64,000 bases of DNA from Erwinia sorbitola (GCF_009738185.1 NZ_CP046509.1:685501-749500), one strand, 5' to 3'. Positions 33,763-43,196 are shown, counted from the stretch's first letter. Notes: generated by a model not told the origin, from the sequence alone. Program-made: numbers and translations.

Positions 33763-35190
33763 TTAATACTCAATCTCTTTATTTAAATTTGCGCCGTTGG
33801 TCTGGATCACGCGTTGATACCAGCTAAAGCTTTTCTTACGGTAACGCGCCAGATCTTTCAGATCGTGCTCTTCACGGTTGACGTAAATAAAGCCGTAGCG
33901 CTTGCTGATCCCCTGATGGGTGCTGACCAGATCGATCGCTGACCACGGGCAGTAGCCAAAGACCTCTACGCCGTCACTGATTGCCAGCTGTAGCTGCGCC
34001 AGGTGATCGCTGAGATAGGCAATACGATAGTCGTCATAGACTTTGTTGCCTGAGGCCAGCTCATCAAAAGCACCCAGGCCGTTTTCAGTGACGATCAGCG
34101 GCAGATGGTAGCGATCGTAGATCTCGCGGGCGGTAATACGGAAGCCGACCGGATCGACATACCAGTTAAACTGGTTTTTCTTCAGGTGCGGATTATTGGT
34201 GCCGACATAGACGCTTTTATCGATCCCGGCCATCTGCTGGTCAACTTTCTGATTGCCTTCTCCGGCATCATCCAGTTCGGCAGCCACGGTGGCAGAGGCA
34301 TAATAGTTAAAGGCGATAAAGTCCGGCTTCGCCTGTTTCAGCAGTACCATGTCGTCGTCGGTAATTACTGGCAGCCAGCCTTTTTCCTGCATAAAGCGCC
34401 AGGCGATGGTGTTGTAGCGGCCATGACAGGCGAGATCGAGGTAGAGCCAGTTGCGAATCGAAGTAAAGTTATTTGCCGCCAGCACATCTTCCGGTTTGGA
34501 GCTGGCTGGGTAGACACAGGAGATATTCGGTGCCGGGCCGATTTTCGCCGCAGGCAGCATCTCATGGCAGGCGATCATTGCCCGTGCCTGGGCCAGCATC
34601 ATATGGTGATTTTGCTGATAAAGGGTCTTATGCGGGTCAGGCGTACCGGCGGGCAGCGTACCAATGACATCCCCTTTGAGGATCATCATGTTTTGCTCAT
34701 TGATGGTCAGCCAGTATTTTACCCGGTCGCCGTACAGCTCAAAGCAGGTACGGGCAAAGTGCTCAAACGCGGCGATGGTGGCGGGATCGGACCAGCCGCC
34801 TTTCTCCTGTAATGCCCAGGGCAGATCGAAATGATACAGCGTGACCAGCGGCTCAATGCCTTTTTCCGTCAGCGCGGTGATCAGCTTCTGGTAGAACTCC
34901 ACGCCTTTGGCGTTAATTTCTCCGGTTCCCTGCGGAAACAGGCGGCTCCAGGAGATGGAAAGACGGTAGGTTTTCAGGCCCAGTTCAGCGAACAGCGCCA
35001 CATCTTCAGCAAAGCGGTGGTAGTGATCGCTGGTTACGGTAAAGTCAGTCAGGCGCGGATCAAAATGGGCTTTATCAATCACCGATGGCCCTTTACCGTC
35101 CTGGTCTGAAGCCCCCTCAACCTGATAGGCAGAGGTGGAAGCTCCCCATAAAAAATCGTCAGGGAAGGGCGATAGCTTGCGGTATTGCAT
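33763..35190 (-). CDS. 6-phospho-beta-glucosidase, BglH-like (GH1)
   Basis: A second GH1 enzyme, 475 residues, clearly different from the BglA next to it: FPDDFLWGASTSAYQVEGA start, acid/base Glu in TINEQNMM (about 166), nucleophile Glu in IVTENGLGAFDE (about 366) and KKSFSWYQ near the end. The pattern is closer to the BglH/cellobiose type of Gram-positive bacteria. With BglA it probably widens the range of phosphorylated beta-glucosides hydrolysed. AGGAG precedes ATG 35190, and it follows the IIA gene by 51 bp. Confidence 0.9.
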   Translation of the reverse strand: MQYRKLSPFPDDFLWGASTSAYQVEGASDQDGKGPSVIDKAHFDPRLTDFTVTSDHYHRFAEDVALFAELGLKTYRLSISWSRLFPQGTGEINAKGVEFYQKLITALTEKGIEPLVTLYHFDLPWALQEKGGWSDPATIAAFEHFARTCFELYGDRVKYWLTINEQNMMILKGDVIGTLPAGTPDPHKTLYQQNHHMMLAQARAMIACHEMLPAAKIGPAPNISCVYPASSKPEDVLAANNFTSIRNWLYLDLACHGRYNTIAWRFMQEKGWLPVITDDDMVLLKQAKPDFIAFNYYASATVAAELDDAGEGNQKVDQQMAGIDKSVYVGTNNPHLKKNQFNWYVDPVGFRITAREIYDRYHLPLIVTENGLGAFDELASGNKVYDDYRIAYLSDHLAQLQLAISDGVEVFGYCPWSAIDLVSTHQGISKRYGFIYVNREEHDLKDLARYRKKSFSWYQRVIQTNGANLNKEIEY

Positions 35191-35241
35191 CCTTTATCTC
35201 CTTGCATTTTTAACGGTGCAGGCGTACCTGCCCCGGGATTA

Positions 35242-35565
35242 TCAGGCCTGTTTCAGAGCCTGCACTTCGCGGTGCAGGATAATGATCTCTTCGGCCAGCT
35301 CGCGGCACAGCATGGCGTTCATCAGATGATCCTGCGCATGCATCAGAATCAGGTTAACCGGCACGTTGCCGATGCCTTCGTCCGCGCCGATAAGCGCCGT
35401 CTGAATCTTGTGAGCAGCGCGTGCCGCAGCGGTTGCAGCGGTCAGTTGAGCATCTGCTTCTTGCCAGTCGTAAGTGCGCGCCGCACGCAGTGCCTGCATC
35501 GAGCAGGAACGCGCTTCTCCGGCATGAATAATCAGCTCCATTACCGTGGTTTCCATATCCATCAT
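35242..35565 (-). CDS. PTS lactose/cellobiose-family IIA component
   Basis: A 107-residue helical IIA protein. It takes phosphate from HPr and passes it to IIB; the phosphorylated His is expected in LMHAQDHLMNAM (about 75-80). VMELIIHAGEARSCSMQALRAAR and the C-terminal helix are those of ChbA-like proteins. GGAG lies five bases before the start, which overlaps the IIC stop by one base (TGATG). Confidence 0.93.
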   Translation of the reverse strand: MMDMETTVMELIIHAGEARSCSMQALRAARTYDWQEADAQLTAATAAARAAHKIQTALIGADEGIGNVPVNLILMHAQDHLMNAMLCRELAEEIIILHREVQALKQA

Positions 35566-36884
35566 CAGTTCTCCACTGCTTTCAGTTCAGCCTCAGCCGG
35601 GGTTGGCTGCTCCTGCTTTAATAGCTCGCGTTCATACATTTTGAAGAAGGGGTAGTAAATAAGCGTTGAGACAACAATCAGCACGCCAACCAGAATCACT
35701 GCGCGGAAGTCCCAGCCGGTTGACCAGGCGGCACCGATCGGGCCGGGTGTCGTCCACGGGGCCAGCGATACCACGTGATTCACCAGAGCAGTACGTGTGG
35801 CAATCCAGGCAATAATGGCGTTAACCAGCGGTGCGGTAATAAACGGAATAAATAGCAGCGGGTTCATCACTACCGGAGAACCAAAGATAATCGGCTCATT
35901 GATATTGAACATGCTTGGCACCAGGCCGAGCTTGCCGATGGAACGCAGATGGGCCGAACGGCTGCGCAGGTAGAGGAACACCAGCCCCATGGTGGAACCG
36001 GAACCGCCTACCACGATAAAGAATTGCCAGAATGGCTCGATAAAAATCTGCGTAATGGGCTGGCCCGCATTCAGTTCCTGCTGGTTAATCCCGAGATTAG
36101 TCAGCCAGAATGCCTGCAGGATACCGCCGACGATCACTGCACCATGAATCCCGGCAAACCACAGCAGATGGCACAACAGTACTGCAATCAGCACGGCGGG
36201 CAGTGAGTCGGAAGCGGAAATGATCGGTTTAAAGATCGCCATAATCGCCTGTGGCAACAGCATGCCAAACTGATCCTGTACCAGCAGGCTGAGTGGGAAC
36301 AGCGTCAGGAAGATCGCCAGGATCGGGATCAGAAGATCGAATGACTGACGAATTTTTGGCGGTACCTGCTCCGGCAGTTTAAAGCCAATATGGTGCTTTT
36401 GCAGGAAGTGCATCAGTTCGGTGGAGTAGAGGCTGACAATTATCGCCGTAAATATCCCTTCGCCTCCCAGCGATCCGACCGGCAGCGCGCCGTTGCTCTG
36501 TGGGGCAGCCACCAGCAGAAACGCCATCAGCGACAGACAGGCGGCCATAAAACCGTTCATCTTGTAGCTGATGGCGAGGTTGTAGGAGATAGCGGCGGCG
36601 ATATACACCGCCATAATGCCCATGGTCATGTTATACGGCATCATGATCTGCGCAGAGTGGCGTTCCACCATGCCCAGCCACCATTGCGCAAATGCCCACT
36701 GACTGTCGGCCCCGAATGGCGGGTGAGCGAACAGCAGCATAAACGAACCTACGATAAGAAACGGCATCGATGAGATAAAGCCATCTTTGATTGCCACCAC
36801 GTGACGCTGGCTGGAGAGCCTGGCCGCAATGGGGCTGATGCGGTTCTCAATCACGCCGAACAGGGACTCGCTAAAGCGACTCAT
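35565..36884 (-). CDS. PTS cellobiose/beta-glucoside-family IIC permease
   Basis: A 439-residue membrane IIC component of the lactose/cellobiose PTS family. It carries the sugar across the inner membrane during phosphorylation. About ten hydrophobic segments are visible. Conserved stretches include FISSMPFLIVGSFMLLFAHPP, LLWFAGIHGAVIVGG, GGSGSTMGLV and PSMFNINEPIIFGSPVVMNP, the last being the sugar-binding loop. It starts in an ATGA overlap with IIB. Confidence 0.93.
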   Translation of the reverse strand: MSRFSESLFGVIENRISPIAARLSSQRHVVAIKDGFISSMPFLIVGSFMLLFAHPPFGADSQWAFAQWWLGMVERHSAQIMMPYNMTMGIMAVYIAAAISYNLAISYKMNGFMAACLSLMAFLLVAAPQSNGALPVGSLGGEGIFTAIIVSLYSTELMHFLQKHHIGFKLPEQVPPKIRQSFDLLIPILAIFLTLFPLSLLVQDQFGMLLPQAIMAIFKPIISASDSLPAVLIAVLLCHLLWFAGIHGAVIVGGILQAFWLTNLGINQQELNAGQPITQIFIEPFWQFFIVVGGSGSTMGLVFLYLRSRSAHLRSIGKLGLVPSMFNINEPIIFGSPVVMNPLLFIPFITAPLVNAIIAWIATRTALVNHVVSLAPWTTPGPIGAAWSTGWDFRAVILVGVLIVVSTLIYYPFFKMYERELLKQEQPTPAEAELKAVEN

Positions 36885-37204
36885 TGGACTTGTCCGCCGT
36901 TTTGAATCATCGCCAGCGCTTCTGCGAGGATTTTTTCACCGTTCATCATGCCGTAATCCATGGTGTTGATCACGACGATGGGTTTATGCAGCTCGTCCGC
37001 CAGCGGTTTGAAATCTGCCAGCTTGTACTTAATTTGAGGCCCAAGCAGACAGCAGTCGTAATTGGCTATCTGCTCAACAAACTCATCCAGTCCAACGGCA
37101 TTAATCTCAACGGCAATATTTTTTTCCTTTGCAGCTTTTTCCATACGCTGAACCACCATGCTGGTGGACATACCTGCGGCACAACAGAGTAAGATTTTAT
37201 TCAT
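36881..37204 (-). CDS. PTS lactose/cellobiose-family IIB component
   Basis: A 107-residue IIB protein beginning MNKILLCCAAGMSTSMVV; by alignment with ChbB the phosphorylated residue is Cys8, just before AAGMSTS. It receives phosphate from IIA and donates it to the sugar in IIC. ATG 37204 with GGAGAA upstream is chosen over a 19-residue longer frame. It is the first gene of the row IIB-IIC-IIA-GH1-GH1, divergent from the AscG-like regulator. Confidence 0.92.
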   Translation of the reverse strand: MNKILLCCAAGMSTSMVVQRMEKAAKEKNIAVEINAVGLDEFVEQIANYDCCLLGPQIKYKLADFKPLADELHKPIVVINTMDYGMMNGEKILAEALAMIQNGGQVQ

Positions 37205-37244
37205 GGTTGTTCTCCGGTCTGGTTTCTTTAATAAATAGCCGATG

Positions 37245-37270
37245 TGAACCTGTTTCTGCAACCGGTTTCA
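37245..37270. promoter_or_regulatory. Pair of LacI-type operators before the PTS operon
   Basis: TGCAACCGGTTTCA at 37257-37270 is a 14-bp palindrome with one mismatch and nearly equals TGAAACCGGTTTCA, the operator remembered for E. coli AscG. A second core AACCTGTTT at 37247-37255 overlaps the left side. Both are 40-66 bp before the IIB start, in the likely promoter or leader, where repressor binding would shut off the operon. Confidence 0.65.
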
Positions 37271-37506
37271 TATTGAATGACTTGTTCTGTGAGCAGGATC
37301 GCACAGGCCAGGTTTAGCGCAGGTTAAACGACGCGATTGTCTGAGTAATGGATATATTGTTATTAACGTTACGGGCAGGTTATCAGGGGTTTAGAACAGT
37401 TTTTAATGCCATACCAAAGAGGAGAGATATGTGCGATAAGGTATTGCAGAATAGAGACTAAAGTTAATAATTTCATTAAGTTATAGTATAGGCTGTGGGC
37501 GCATGA

Positions 37507-37520
37507 TAAAACAGGTTATT
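37507..37520. promoter_or_regulatory. LacI-type operator before the regulator gene
   Basis: Read on the minus strand it is AATAACCTGTTTTA, which shares the core AACCTGTTT with the site at 37247-37255. It lies 31 bp before the regulator start, suggesting autoregulation, and with the other sites could form a repression loop of about 260 bp. The rest of 37205-37551 is AT-rich promoter DNA. Confidence 0.55.
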
Positions 37521-37551
37521 ATATGAAACAGAACTTAGTTTTCAGGATGCC

Positions 37552-38577
37552 ATGATGATTACCATGCTGGATGTCGCAAAAAAAGCCGGTGTTTCAAAAG
37601 CCACAGTTTCCCGTGTGCTGGCTGGCAATAGTTATGTCAGTACCACGACGAAAGAGCGGGTATTTAAAGCAATTGAAGAGACCGGCTATCGGCCTAATTT
37701 ACTGGCGCGCAATCTGGCGACCAACAAGTCGCAAAATATTGGCCTGGTGGTGACCAATACGTTATATAACGGCCCGTACTTTAGTGAGCTGTTATTTCAG
37801 GCGGCAACGGTGACGGAGCAGCACGGGCGGCAGCTGCTGCTGGCGGATGGTAAACATGATGCGCGCCAGGAGCGGCAGGCCATTGAGTTTCTGCTCGATC
37901 TGCGCTGTGATGCGATCATCATCTATCCCCGTTTTCTGAATACCAGCGAACTGGATGAGATTATTCAGCAAACCCGTAAACCGATTATTGTGGTTAACCG
38001 GCAGCTGGAAAAACATCCGCAGCACTGCGTGATCGCTGCCCATGAGCAGAATACTCTTGATGCCGTTAATTATCTGGTCTCACAGGGTCACCGTGATATC
38101 GCCTTTATTTCCGGCTCAGATGGATCGCCCACTGGTATCAGCCGTCTTAATGGTTACCGCCAGGCACTGCGGATGCACCATATTGCGTTTGATAAACAGC
38201 GTGTGGCGCAGGGGAGCTGGTCGTTACAAAGTGGCTATGAAGCGGGAGTTGAGCTTATGGCGCGCGGTGCTGAGTTTACCGCGCTGGTGGCAAGTAACGA
38301 TGATATGGCGATAGGCGCTGCCAGAGCGCTCTATGCTGCCGGAAAACGTATCCCTCAGGATGTGTCGCTGCTGAGTTTTGATGATATTCCGATGGCATCA
38401 TTTTTTGTCCCGCCCCTCACTACCGTGCATGTACCGGTGGGAGAGATGATCAAGCACACCCTGGAAAAACTGGTTCTGATGCTCGACGGAAAAGAGAGTG
38501 AACCGTTACCCGCGTTTAACGGCCAGCTTATTCTACGTGATTCAGTCTCTGCAGGGCCTTATTTTGGCCGCACCTGA
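37552..38577 (+). CDS. ascG: LacI-family repressor, AscG-like
   Basis: A 341-residue LacI-family repressor: HTH at residues 5-25 (LDVAKKAGVSKATVSRVLAGN), hinge near 50-60 (RPNLLARNLATNKSQNIGLVV) and a sugar-binding domain. The sequence follows E. coli AscG along its whole length (TNTLYNGPYFSELLFQAA, RQLLLADGKHDARQERQAI, LDLRCDAIIIYPRF). It should repress the divergent PTS/GH1 operon until a beta-glucoside is present. Two adjacent ATGs (37552, 37555) are possible; AGGA is four and seven bases away. Orthology to AscG rather than a related repressor is likely but not proven. Confidence 0.87.
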   Translation: MMITMLDVAKKAGVSKATVSRVLAGNSYVSTTTKERVFKAIEETGYRPNLLARNLATNKSQNIGLVVTNTLYNGPYFSELLFQAATVTEQHGRQLLLADGKHDARQERQAIEFLLDLRCDAIIIYPRFLNTSELDEIIQQTRKPIIVVNRQLEKHPQHCVIAAHEQNTLDAVNYLVSQGHRDIAFISGSDGSPTGISRLNGYRQALRMHHIAFDKQRVAQGSWSLQSGYEAGVELMARGAEFTALVASNDDMAIGAARALYAAGKRIPQDVSLLSFDDIPMASFFVPPLTTVHVPVGEMIKHTLEKLVLMLDGKESEPLPAFNGQLILRDSVSAGPYFGRT

Positions 38578-38810
38578 GATCTTAAAATCAGGATGATGTA
38601 AATAAACTTATATCGATAAAATAAATATAATCTTATTAATAACAATTTGGATTTATTTTAAAATGTTATTTTGACCTTATCGCCCGCAGTTAACGCAGAT
38701 TAAGGTTATTTGTTTAGTTATTTTACCTATTTACATGTGTTAATAAACGCAGGCCGGGATGAAATGCGTTGTAGGGAGTTTTTTGTCGTCTGCACTACAG
38801 GAGTTGTGCC

Positions 38811-39932
38811 ATGAGTACCCGTAAATTAATTGACGATGTGCGCCTGGAGCACAGCACGGTTGTTCCACGCACACTTCACGCTGAAAATAATGAACTTAAT
38901 TTAATGAAGCTGCTGGATATTTTTATTCAGCGCAAGCTCACTATTGCATTTTTTGTTATGGCAGCCTTGCTGGGTGGTATAGTAGTCAATTATTTTCTGC
39001 CGCAGCGCTGGACAAGTACAGCGATAATAATTCCCCCACAAGCAGAAGAGCTACAGGGCATGGTGGAAACATTATCCGGGTTTTCTGTGCTGGAAATTAA
39101 CACGAAAATAACGCCGGAATTGTTGTTATCAGACTTTATGCATAAATTCGACTCCCGACAAATCCGTGAGAAATATCTCATTAACACTCCTTACTTTACA
39201 CAGAAGGCTGCCAATGTTAAGGCGGAACATGTTAATCTCTTGATTGACCAGGTTCTTAACGGCAATATGACATCGCGTAAGTCTGTACTGAATAAAAACG
39301 ATCTGCAGCGTAATTATTACGAAGTGGCTTTTTCAGCTAATAGTGCAGCCGCTGCACGTGATTTACTTTCGGGGTATATTCGTTTTTTCGCGGGCGAGGT
39401 GCAGCAGAAAGTGCGCCAGCGTCTGATGAGTCAGATCGAGTTGTTGCGTGAAAAATCACAAGGGCAGTATCAAACGCTGTTAGATAGCCTTGAGATTAGC
39501 CAGCAAATCAGGCTTGAACGTTTGGGCGATTCTCTGGCGGTTGCCCGCTCTGCGGGCGTCATCACGCAGGTCATTCTGCCCGGGCATGAGCGTCAGGAGA
39601 AGGAAGACGCAGAGTTTTCCATCATGCAGGGAACGGAGAGTCTGGAGCGCAGACTCCGTGTTGAACAGGCACTGTCGGATGTGGAAAAAACGAGCCTGGA
39701 ACTGCACGATTTGCGCTTGTATCGTGAACGTCTGGATGCGCTCAAGCCAGAGGAAATAACGGTGCAGCCTTTTAAGTATATGCTGGATCCCTCGCTGCCC
39801 GTTCGTGAAGACGGTGCTGGTCAGAGGTTGATTCTGGTACTGGCAGCATTGATGGGATTAATCGTTGGTTGCATCTGGGTGTTGTTGAGCTATTCGTCAA
39901 AATATCGCGCTCAGGCTAAAGATATCAGTTAA
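38811..39932 (+). CDS. Wzz/FepE-family chain-length determinant, copy 1
   Basis: A 373-residue polysaccharide co-polymerase: N-terminal membrane helix (about 45-66) followed by PQRWTSTAIIIPPQAEE, a long periplasmic helical part, then FKYMLDPSLPVREDG and a C-terminal membrane helix (about 340-362). FepE proteins set very long O-antigen chains; despite the name they are not iron transporters. AGGAG precedes ATG 38811. The upstream 233 bp are AT-rich with no gene. No O-antigen or capsule genes are near. It is followed after 50 bp by a paralogue. Confidence 0.82.
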   Translation: MSTRKLIDDVRLEHSTVVPRTLHAENNELNLMKLLDIFIQRKLTIAFFVMAALLGGIVVNYFLPQRWTSTAIIIPPQAEELQGMVETLSGFSVLEINTKITPELLLSDFMHKFDSRQIREKYLINTPYFTQKAANVKAEHVNLLIDQVLNGNMTSRKSVLNKNDLQRNYYEVAFSANSAAAARDLLSGYIRFFAGEVQQKVRQRLMSQIELLREKSQGQYQTLLDSLEISQQIRLERLGDSLAVARSAGVITQVILPGHERQEKEDAEFSIMQGTESLERRLRVEQALSDVEKTSLELHDLRLYRERLDALKPEEITVQPFKYMLDPSLPVREDGAGQRLILVLAALMGLIVGCIWVLLSYSSKYRAQAKDIS

Positions 39933-39982
39933 GCAAAGAGATCAGCGAATCCGGGAAAATCATGGATTAAAGGAACTAAATC

Positions 39983-41116
39983 ATGAGCATAATCAAAATT
40001 GACGAAACGTCATCGGCACGTAAGGGGAAAGGAGCAGTCAGCTCCGCCGGGCGGTGTGATGAAGAACTGGATTTGCTTGATGTGCTGAGTATTATTTTCA
40101 GCCGAAAATATACGCTGGCACTGTTTACCGCCCTGGCTCTTTTTATTGGCCTGGGCGTGAGCTATTTGCTGCCACAGCGCTGGACGAGTTCTGCGATGCT
40201 GAGTGTGGCGGAAGCGGCTCAGTTGCATAGCATGGAGAAAATGCTGACTGAATTGCAGGTGCTGGATATTGATACAAAAATCACGCCCGCGTCGCTGCTC
40301 ACAGATTTTATACGTAATTTTGACTCACCCCGCCTGCGTGAACAATATCTGGTAGGTACCGCGTATTTCAAACAGCTTGCTAAGGGGCTTGAACAGTCGC
40401 CGGAAGAGCGTAATCGGCTAATTAACTCAATTTTAAGTGGAAATATAGAGTCGCAAAGCTCCTCCGATAGCAAGAAAGAGTATCGTTTTTATGAAGTGAA
40501 ATACAGCGCCAACAGCGCCCCGGCTGCCCGTGAGCTGCTACAAGGCTATATTAACTATGTGACATCTGTCGTTGAAAAAGAGTTACAGCAGCGAATTACT
40601 TATCATGTCGATATGGTGAAAGGTAAGGCCATCGGGCAATATAATCTTGATAAGAAACGCGTGGAAAATGAGCACAGTATTAAACTGGAACGTCTGGAAT
40701 ATGCTCTCCAGGTTGCTAACTCTGCGGGGCTGAAAAAACCGGTCTGGAGTATCAACGGAACGTCCACTTATGATGACTGGGATTATCTGGAGAGTCTTGG
40801 TTCAGAAGGACTTAAACGTAAACTTAAAATTGAACAGTCCGTTGAAGATCCGACCTTGCTTAACGTCGATTTACAAAATCGTCGTGTGTATATTGAGAAG
40901 CTGCAAGCGCTGAAAATAAGCGAACTGCATATCGAGCCGTTTAAATATATGCGTGTGCCCTATGAGCCACTGTATCGGGATTCGCCAAAACGTTCGCTTA
41001 TCGCATTGATGTCGGCGGTGGTGGGGCTGATTACAGGCTGCGGCTATGTGCTGTTAAGCAATGCGATCAAAGCCTATCGTCAGTCGTTGAAAAAGAAAGC
41101 AGACACGCCAGATTAA
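39983..41116 (+). CDS. fepE: Wzz/FepE-family chain-length determinant, copy 2
   Basis: A 377-residue paralogue of the preceding gene with the same topology: membrane helix about 50-70, PQRWTSSAML, periplasmic segment with LEYALQVANSAGLKKPV and LGSEGLKRKLKIE, FKYMRVPYEPLYRDSPKRS, and a C-terminal helix about 340-360. It resembles E. coli FepE more closely than copy 1 does. AAGGA precedes ATG 39983. The two copies share the layout throughout but are strongly diverged, so the duplication is old or the two were acquired together. Confidence 0.83.
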   Translation: MSIIKIDETSSARKGKGAVSSAGRCDEELDLLDVLSIIFSRKYTLALFTALALFIGLGVSYLLPQRWTSSAMLSVAEAAQLHSMEKMLTELQVLDIDTKITPASLLTDFIRNFDSPRLREQYLVGTAYFKQLAKGLEQSPEERNRLINSILSGNIESQSSSDSKKEYRFYEVKYSANSAPAARELLQGYINYVTSVVEKELQQRITYHVDMVKGKAIGQYNLDKKRVENEHSIKLERLEYALQVANSAGLKKPVWSINGTSTYDDWDYLESLGSEGLKRKLKIEQSVEDPTLLNVDLQNRRVYIEKLQALKISELHIEPFKYMRVPYEPLYRDSPKRSLIALMSAVVGLITGCGYVLLSNAIKAYRQSLKKKADTPD

Positions 41117-41122
41117 CACCTG

Positions 41123-41156
41123 CCGGGCAGAGGGTGATGATGTACTCTCTGCCCGG
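41123..41156. terminator. Hairpin between convergent fepE copy 2 and NCS1 permease
   Basis: Perfect 10-base arms CCGGGCAGAG and CTCTGCCCGG around a 14-base loop, 6 bp after the fepE stop and 12 bp after the permease stop on the other strand. No T-run follows on either side, so it may slow polymerase or protect both mRNA ends rather than terminate alone. Confidence 0.5.
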
Positions 41157-41168
41157 AAAGATTACAGC

Positions 41169-42464
41169 TTACAGCGACGGAGCTATTGCGCGGCTGCGTA
41201 ATGCCCGCGCGAGCACGTAATAAATAACGCACGATACCAGCAGCGAGTTAATCGTTGGCACGCCCCACTCGGTCAGCAGACCAATCACACTTCCAATTAG
41301 CGTGGCAATAATCGCCGTCCAGCCAATGGTTGGTGTATCGCTATCCGCTGGCAGTTTTCCTTCAGCACGGCTTCTGTCCAATGCGGTGCGATGGGTACGC
41401 AGCAGCAGATAATCCACCAGCATAATGCCAAGAATGGGCGGAAACACTACTCCCAGCACGGTGAGGAAGTCCACGAAGCGATCAAGAATACCCAGCACAG
41501 AGAGCAGCGTACCCAGCAGACCGATCACCAGAGTCGTATTACGATATTGCAGCTTTTTGCCACATATACCCTCAACGGCATTAATGACACCAAGGGAAGA
41601 GGAGTAGAGGTTTAAGTCGTTGACGCGCAGCGTGGAGAGGATCACCACCAGCAGCCCCACGCCCCCAGCGACCTGCGACATAATTGTCACAACATCGGCG
41701 GTTTGTAGTGTGCGGGCGATCATAATCGCCAGCCCGTTGACGATAAACTCCCCGGCAATAATCGTCAGCAGCGTGACCCCGGCAACATGCTTTGATGAGC
41801 GGGAATAACGTGTCAGATCTGGCGTCATCAGGCTGGCAACAATCGCTCCGCCCACCACCATGGTAATCGCTGCGCTGATAGTCAGCGGAGTGCCCGTTGG
41901 CGGCAGGTCAATAATTTGCTGTAGCGTGTGGCCGGAGAGCGTCTGGAAGGAGATAAAAGCCACCAGGCAGATAAACAGTGGCACCGCAATACGCGCAGTA
42001 ACACGCAGCGCTTTAAAGCCAAAAGTTACTAATACGGTCAGCAGCAGACCCGAAAGGCTGGCCGCCAGCGGGAAACCCAGGGCGCCGCCTAGTGCAAAAT
42101 TCAGCGATTTGGCGAAGATGGCGTTTTGAATGCCAAACCAGCCCAGCAGACTGACGGCAACAACCAGACCAATCAGCACCGAACCGATACGGCCAAAACC
42201 GCACCAGCGTGCCAGAAGGCTCCCGGAAACGCCTTCTTTCATTCCGGCATAGCCCAGCCCGAAAGTCACTATGCCAAAAATAACGCTGCCAGCCAGAATA
42301 GCCAGAAACGCAGAGGCCAGACTCATCGAATCCCCCAGTACCGCGCCAAGCATAAATTGATCCAGTGCGGTCAGCATGCCCATATGTACTACGGCAACGC
42401 TTAAAAACGAGACGCGTTTGTTTTCAGGCACGCGACTTAACGGGTAATCTTCAATACGGATCAA
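41169..42464 (-). CDS. NCS1-family permease, CodB-like
   Basis: A 431-residue membrane protein with about twelve hydrophobic segments, of the nucleobase:cation symporter-1 family. Segments such as LDQFMLGAVLGDSMSLASAFLAILAGSVIF, GWFGIQNAIFAKSL and MTPDLTRYSRSSKHV are those of cytosine permease CodB, but no codA deaminase is next to it, so the substrate may be another nucleobase or related compound. It lies 20 bp downstream of the LuxR-type gene in the same direction and is probably controlled by it. Confidence 0.83.
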   Translation of the reverse strand: MIRIEDYPLSRVPENKRVSFLSVAVVHMGMLTALDQFMLGAVLGDSMSLASAFLAILAGSVIFGIVTFGLGYAGMKEGVSGSLLARWCGFGRIGSVLIGLVVAVSLLGWFGIQNAIFAKSLNFALGGALGFPLAASLSGLLLTVLVTFGFKALRVTARIAVPLFICLVAFISFQTLSGHTLQQIIDLPPTGTPLTISAAITMVVGGAIVASLMTPDLTRYSRSSKHVAGVTLLTIIAGEFIVNGLAIMIARTLQTADVVTIMSQVAGGVGLLVVILSTLRVNDLNLYSSSLGVINAVEGICGKKLQYRNTTLVIGLLGTLLSVLGILDRFVDFLTVLGVVFPPILGIMLVDYLLLRTHRTALDRSRAEGKLPADSDTPTIGWTAIIATLIGSVIGLLTEWGVPTINSLLVSCVIYYVLARALRSRAIAPSL

Positions 42465-42484
42465 GATGAGTTTCCTTGTTTGAA

Positions 42485-43174
42485 TTAAATAAACTGAATG
42501 CCTTTTTCAATCAGACGATCTGGGATGAAATTATCCAGTCCGGCATGGCGGCAATACTCTTCGAACTGATTCAAAGTATGCACCCCGGCTTTCTGATAAA
42601 TGTTATAGATCCGGTTCTCTACGGTGCGGTGGCTGAGATTATAAATGCGCGCAATCTCTTTAGTGGACAGGCGTTGCAGCATCAAAAAGAGCGTATCAAG
42701 CTCGGAACGGGTAAAAAGATCGTTGTTCACCTCGGTGGTGAACAGACCGGGTTTCTGCCGGGTGATGTATTTCAGCGGCGACATGGTGTTGAGCTGTTTT
42801 GCACTCCAGGCAATACCAATAAAATCCCCGTTTTCGCCGTATAGCGGGATTTTCTCGCAGACAAAGGGCGTCAGGGTTTTCTGCCCGTACCAGTAGTGAG
42901 TTTCAATTACGGCGACCCGTCCGTTACTGGCCTGGGTGCGTCGGTCGTGCTCAATAAGTTCATCTTCACACTCAGCCCATGCCGCAGGGAAATCACTATC
43001 CAGCCTGCCTTCAATATCGAAGTTTTTGGGCGTATTGGTATACAAATACGCCGCTTTATTCATATACAGGTGCTGTGAATCAGGAGCTTTAATTCCCCAG
43101 GGTTCGGACAGGTGTTCCATCATGGCAATCAGTGCGCTGGTATTTGATCGCGGTTTCTCTTCCTGTAATTCCAT
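42485..43174 (-). CDS. LuxR-type regulator with N-terminal PAS-like sensor domain
   Basis: A 229-residue regulator. The N-terminal part (about 10-140) looks like a PAS-type sensor (YWYGQKTLTPFVCEKIPLYGENGDFIGIAWSAK), and a LuxR HTH lies at about 160-210 (FTRSELDTLFLMLQRLSTKEIARIYNLSHRTVENRIYNIYQKAG). AGGGGGG precedes ATG 43174; a longer frame from 43258 overlaps the GNAT gene and lacks a start signal. It sits between GNAT and permease genes on the same strand with gaps of about 20 bp, so it probably belongs to one unit. Signal unknown. Confidence 0.83.
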   Translation of the reverse strand: MELQEEKPRSNTSALIAMMEHLSEPWGIKAPDSQHLYMNKAAYLYTNTPKNFDIEGRLDSDFPAAWAECEDELIEHDRRTQASNGRVAVIETHYWYGQKTLTPFVCEKIPLYGENGDFIGIAWSAKQLNTMSPLKYITRQKPGLFTTEVNNDLFTRSELDTLFLMLQRLSTKEIARIYNLSHRTVENRIYNIYQKAGVHTLNQFEEYCRHAGLDNFIPDRLIEKGIQFI

Positions 43175-43196
43175 TTTCCCCCCTGAGGAAAGCTCA

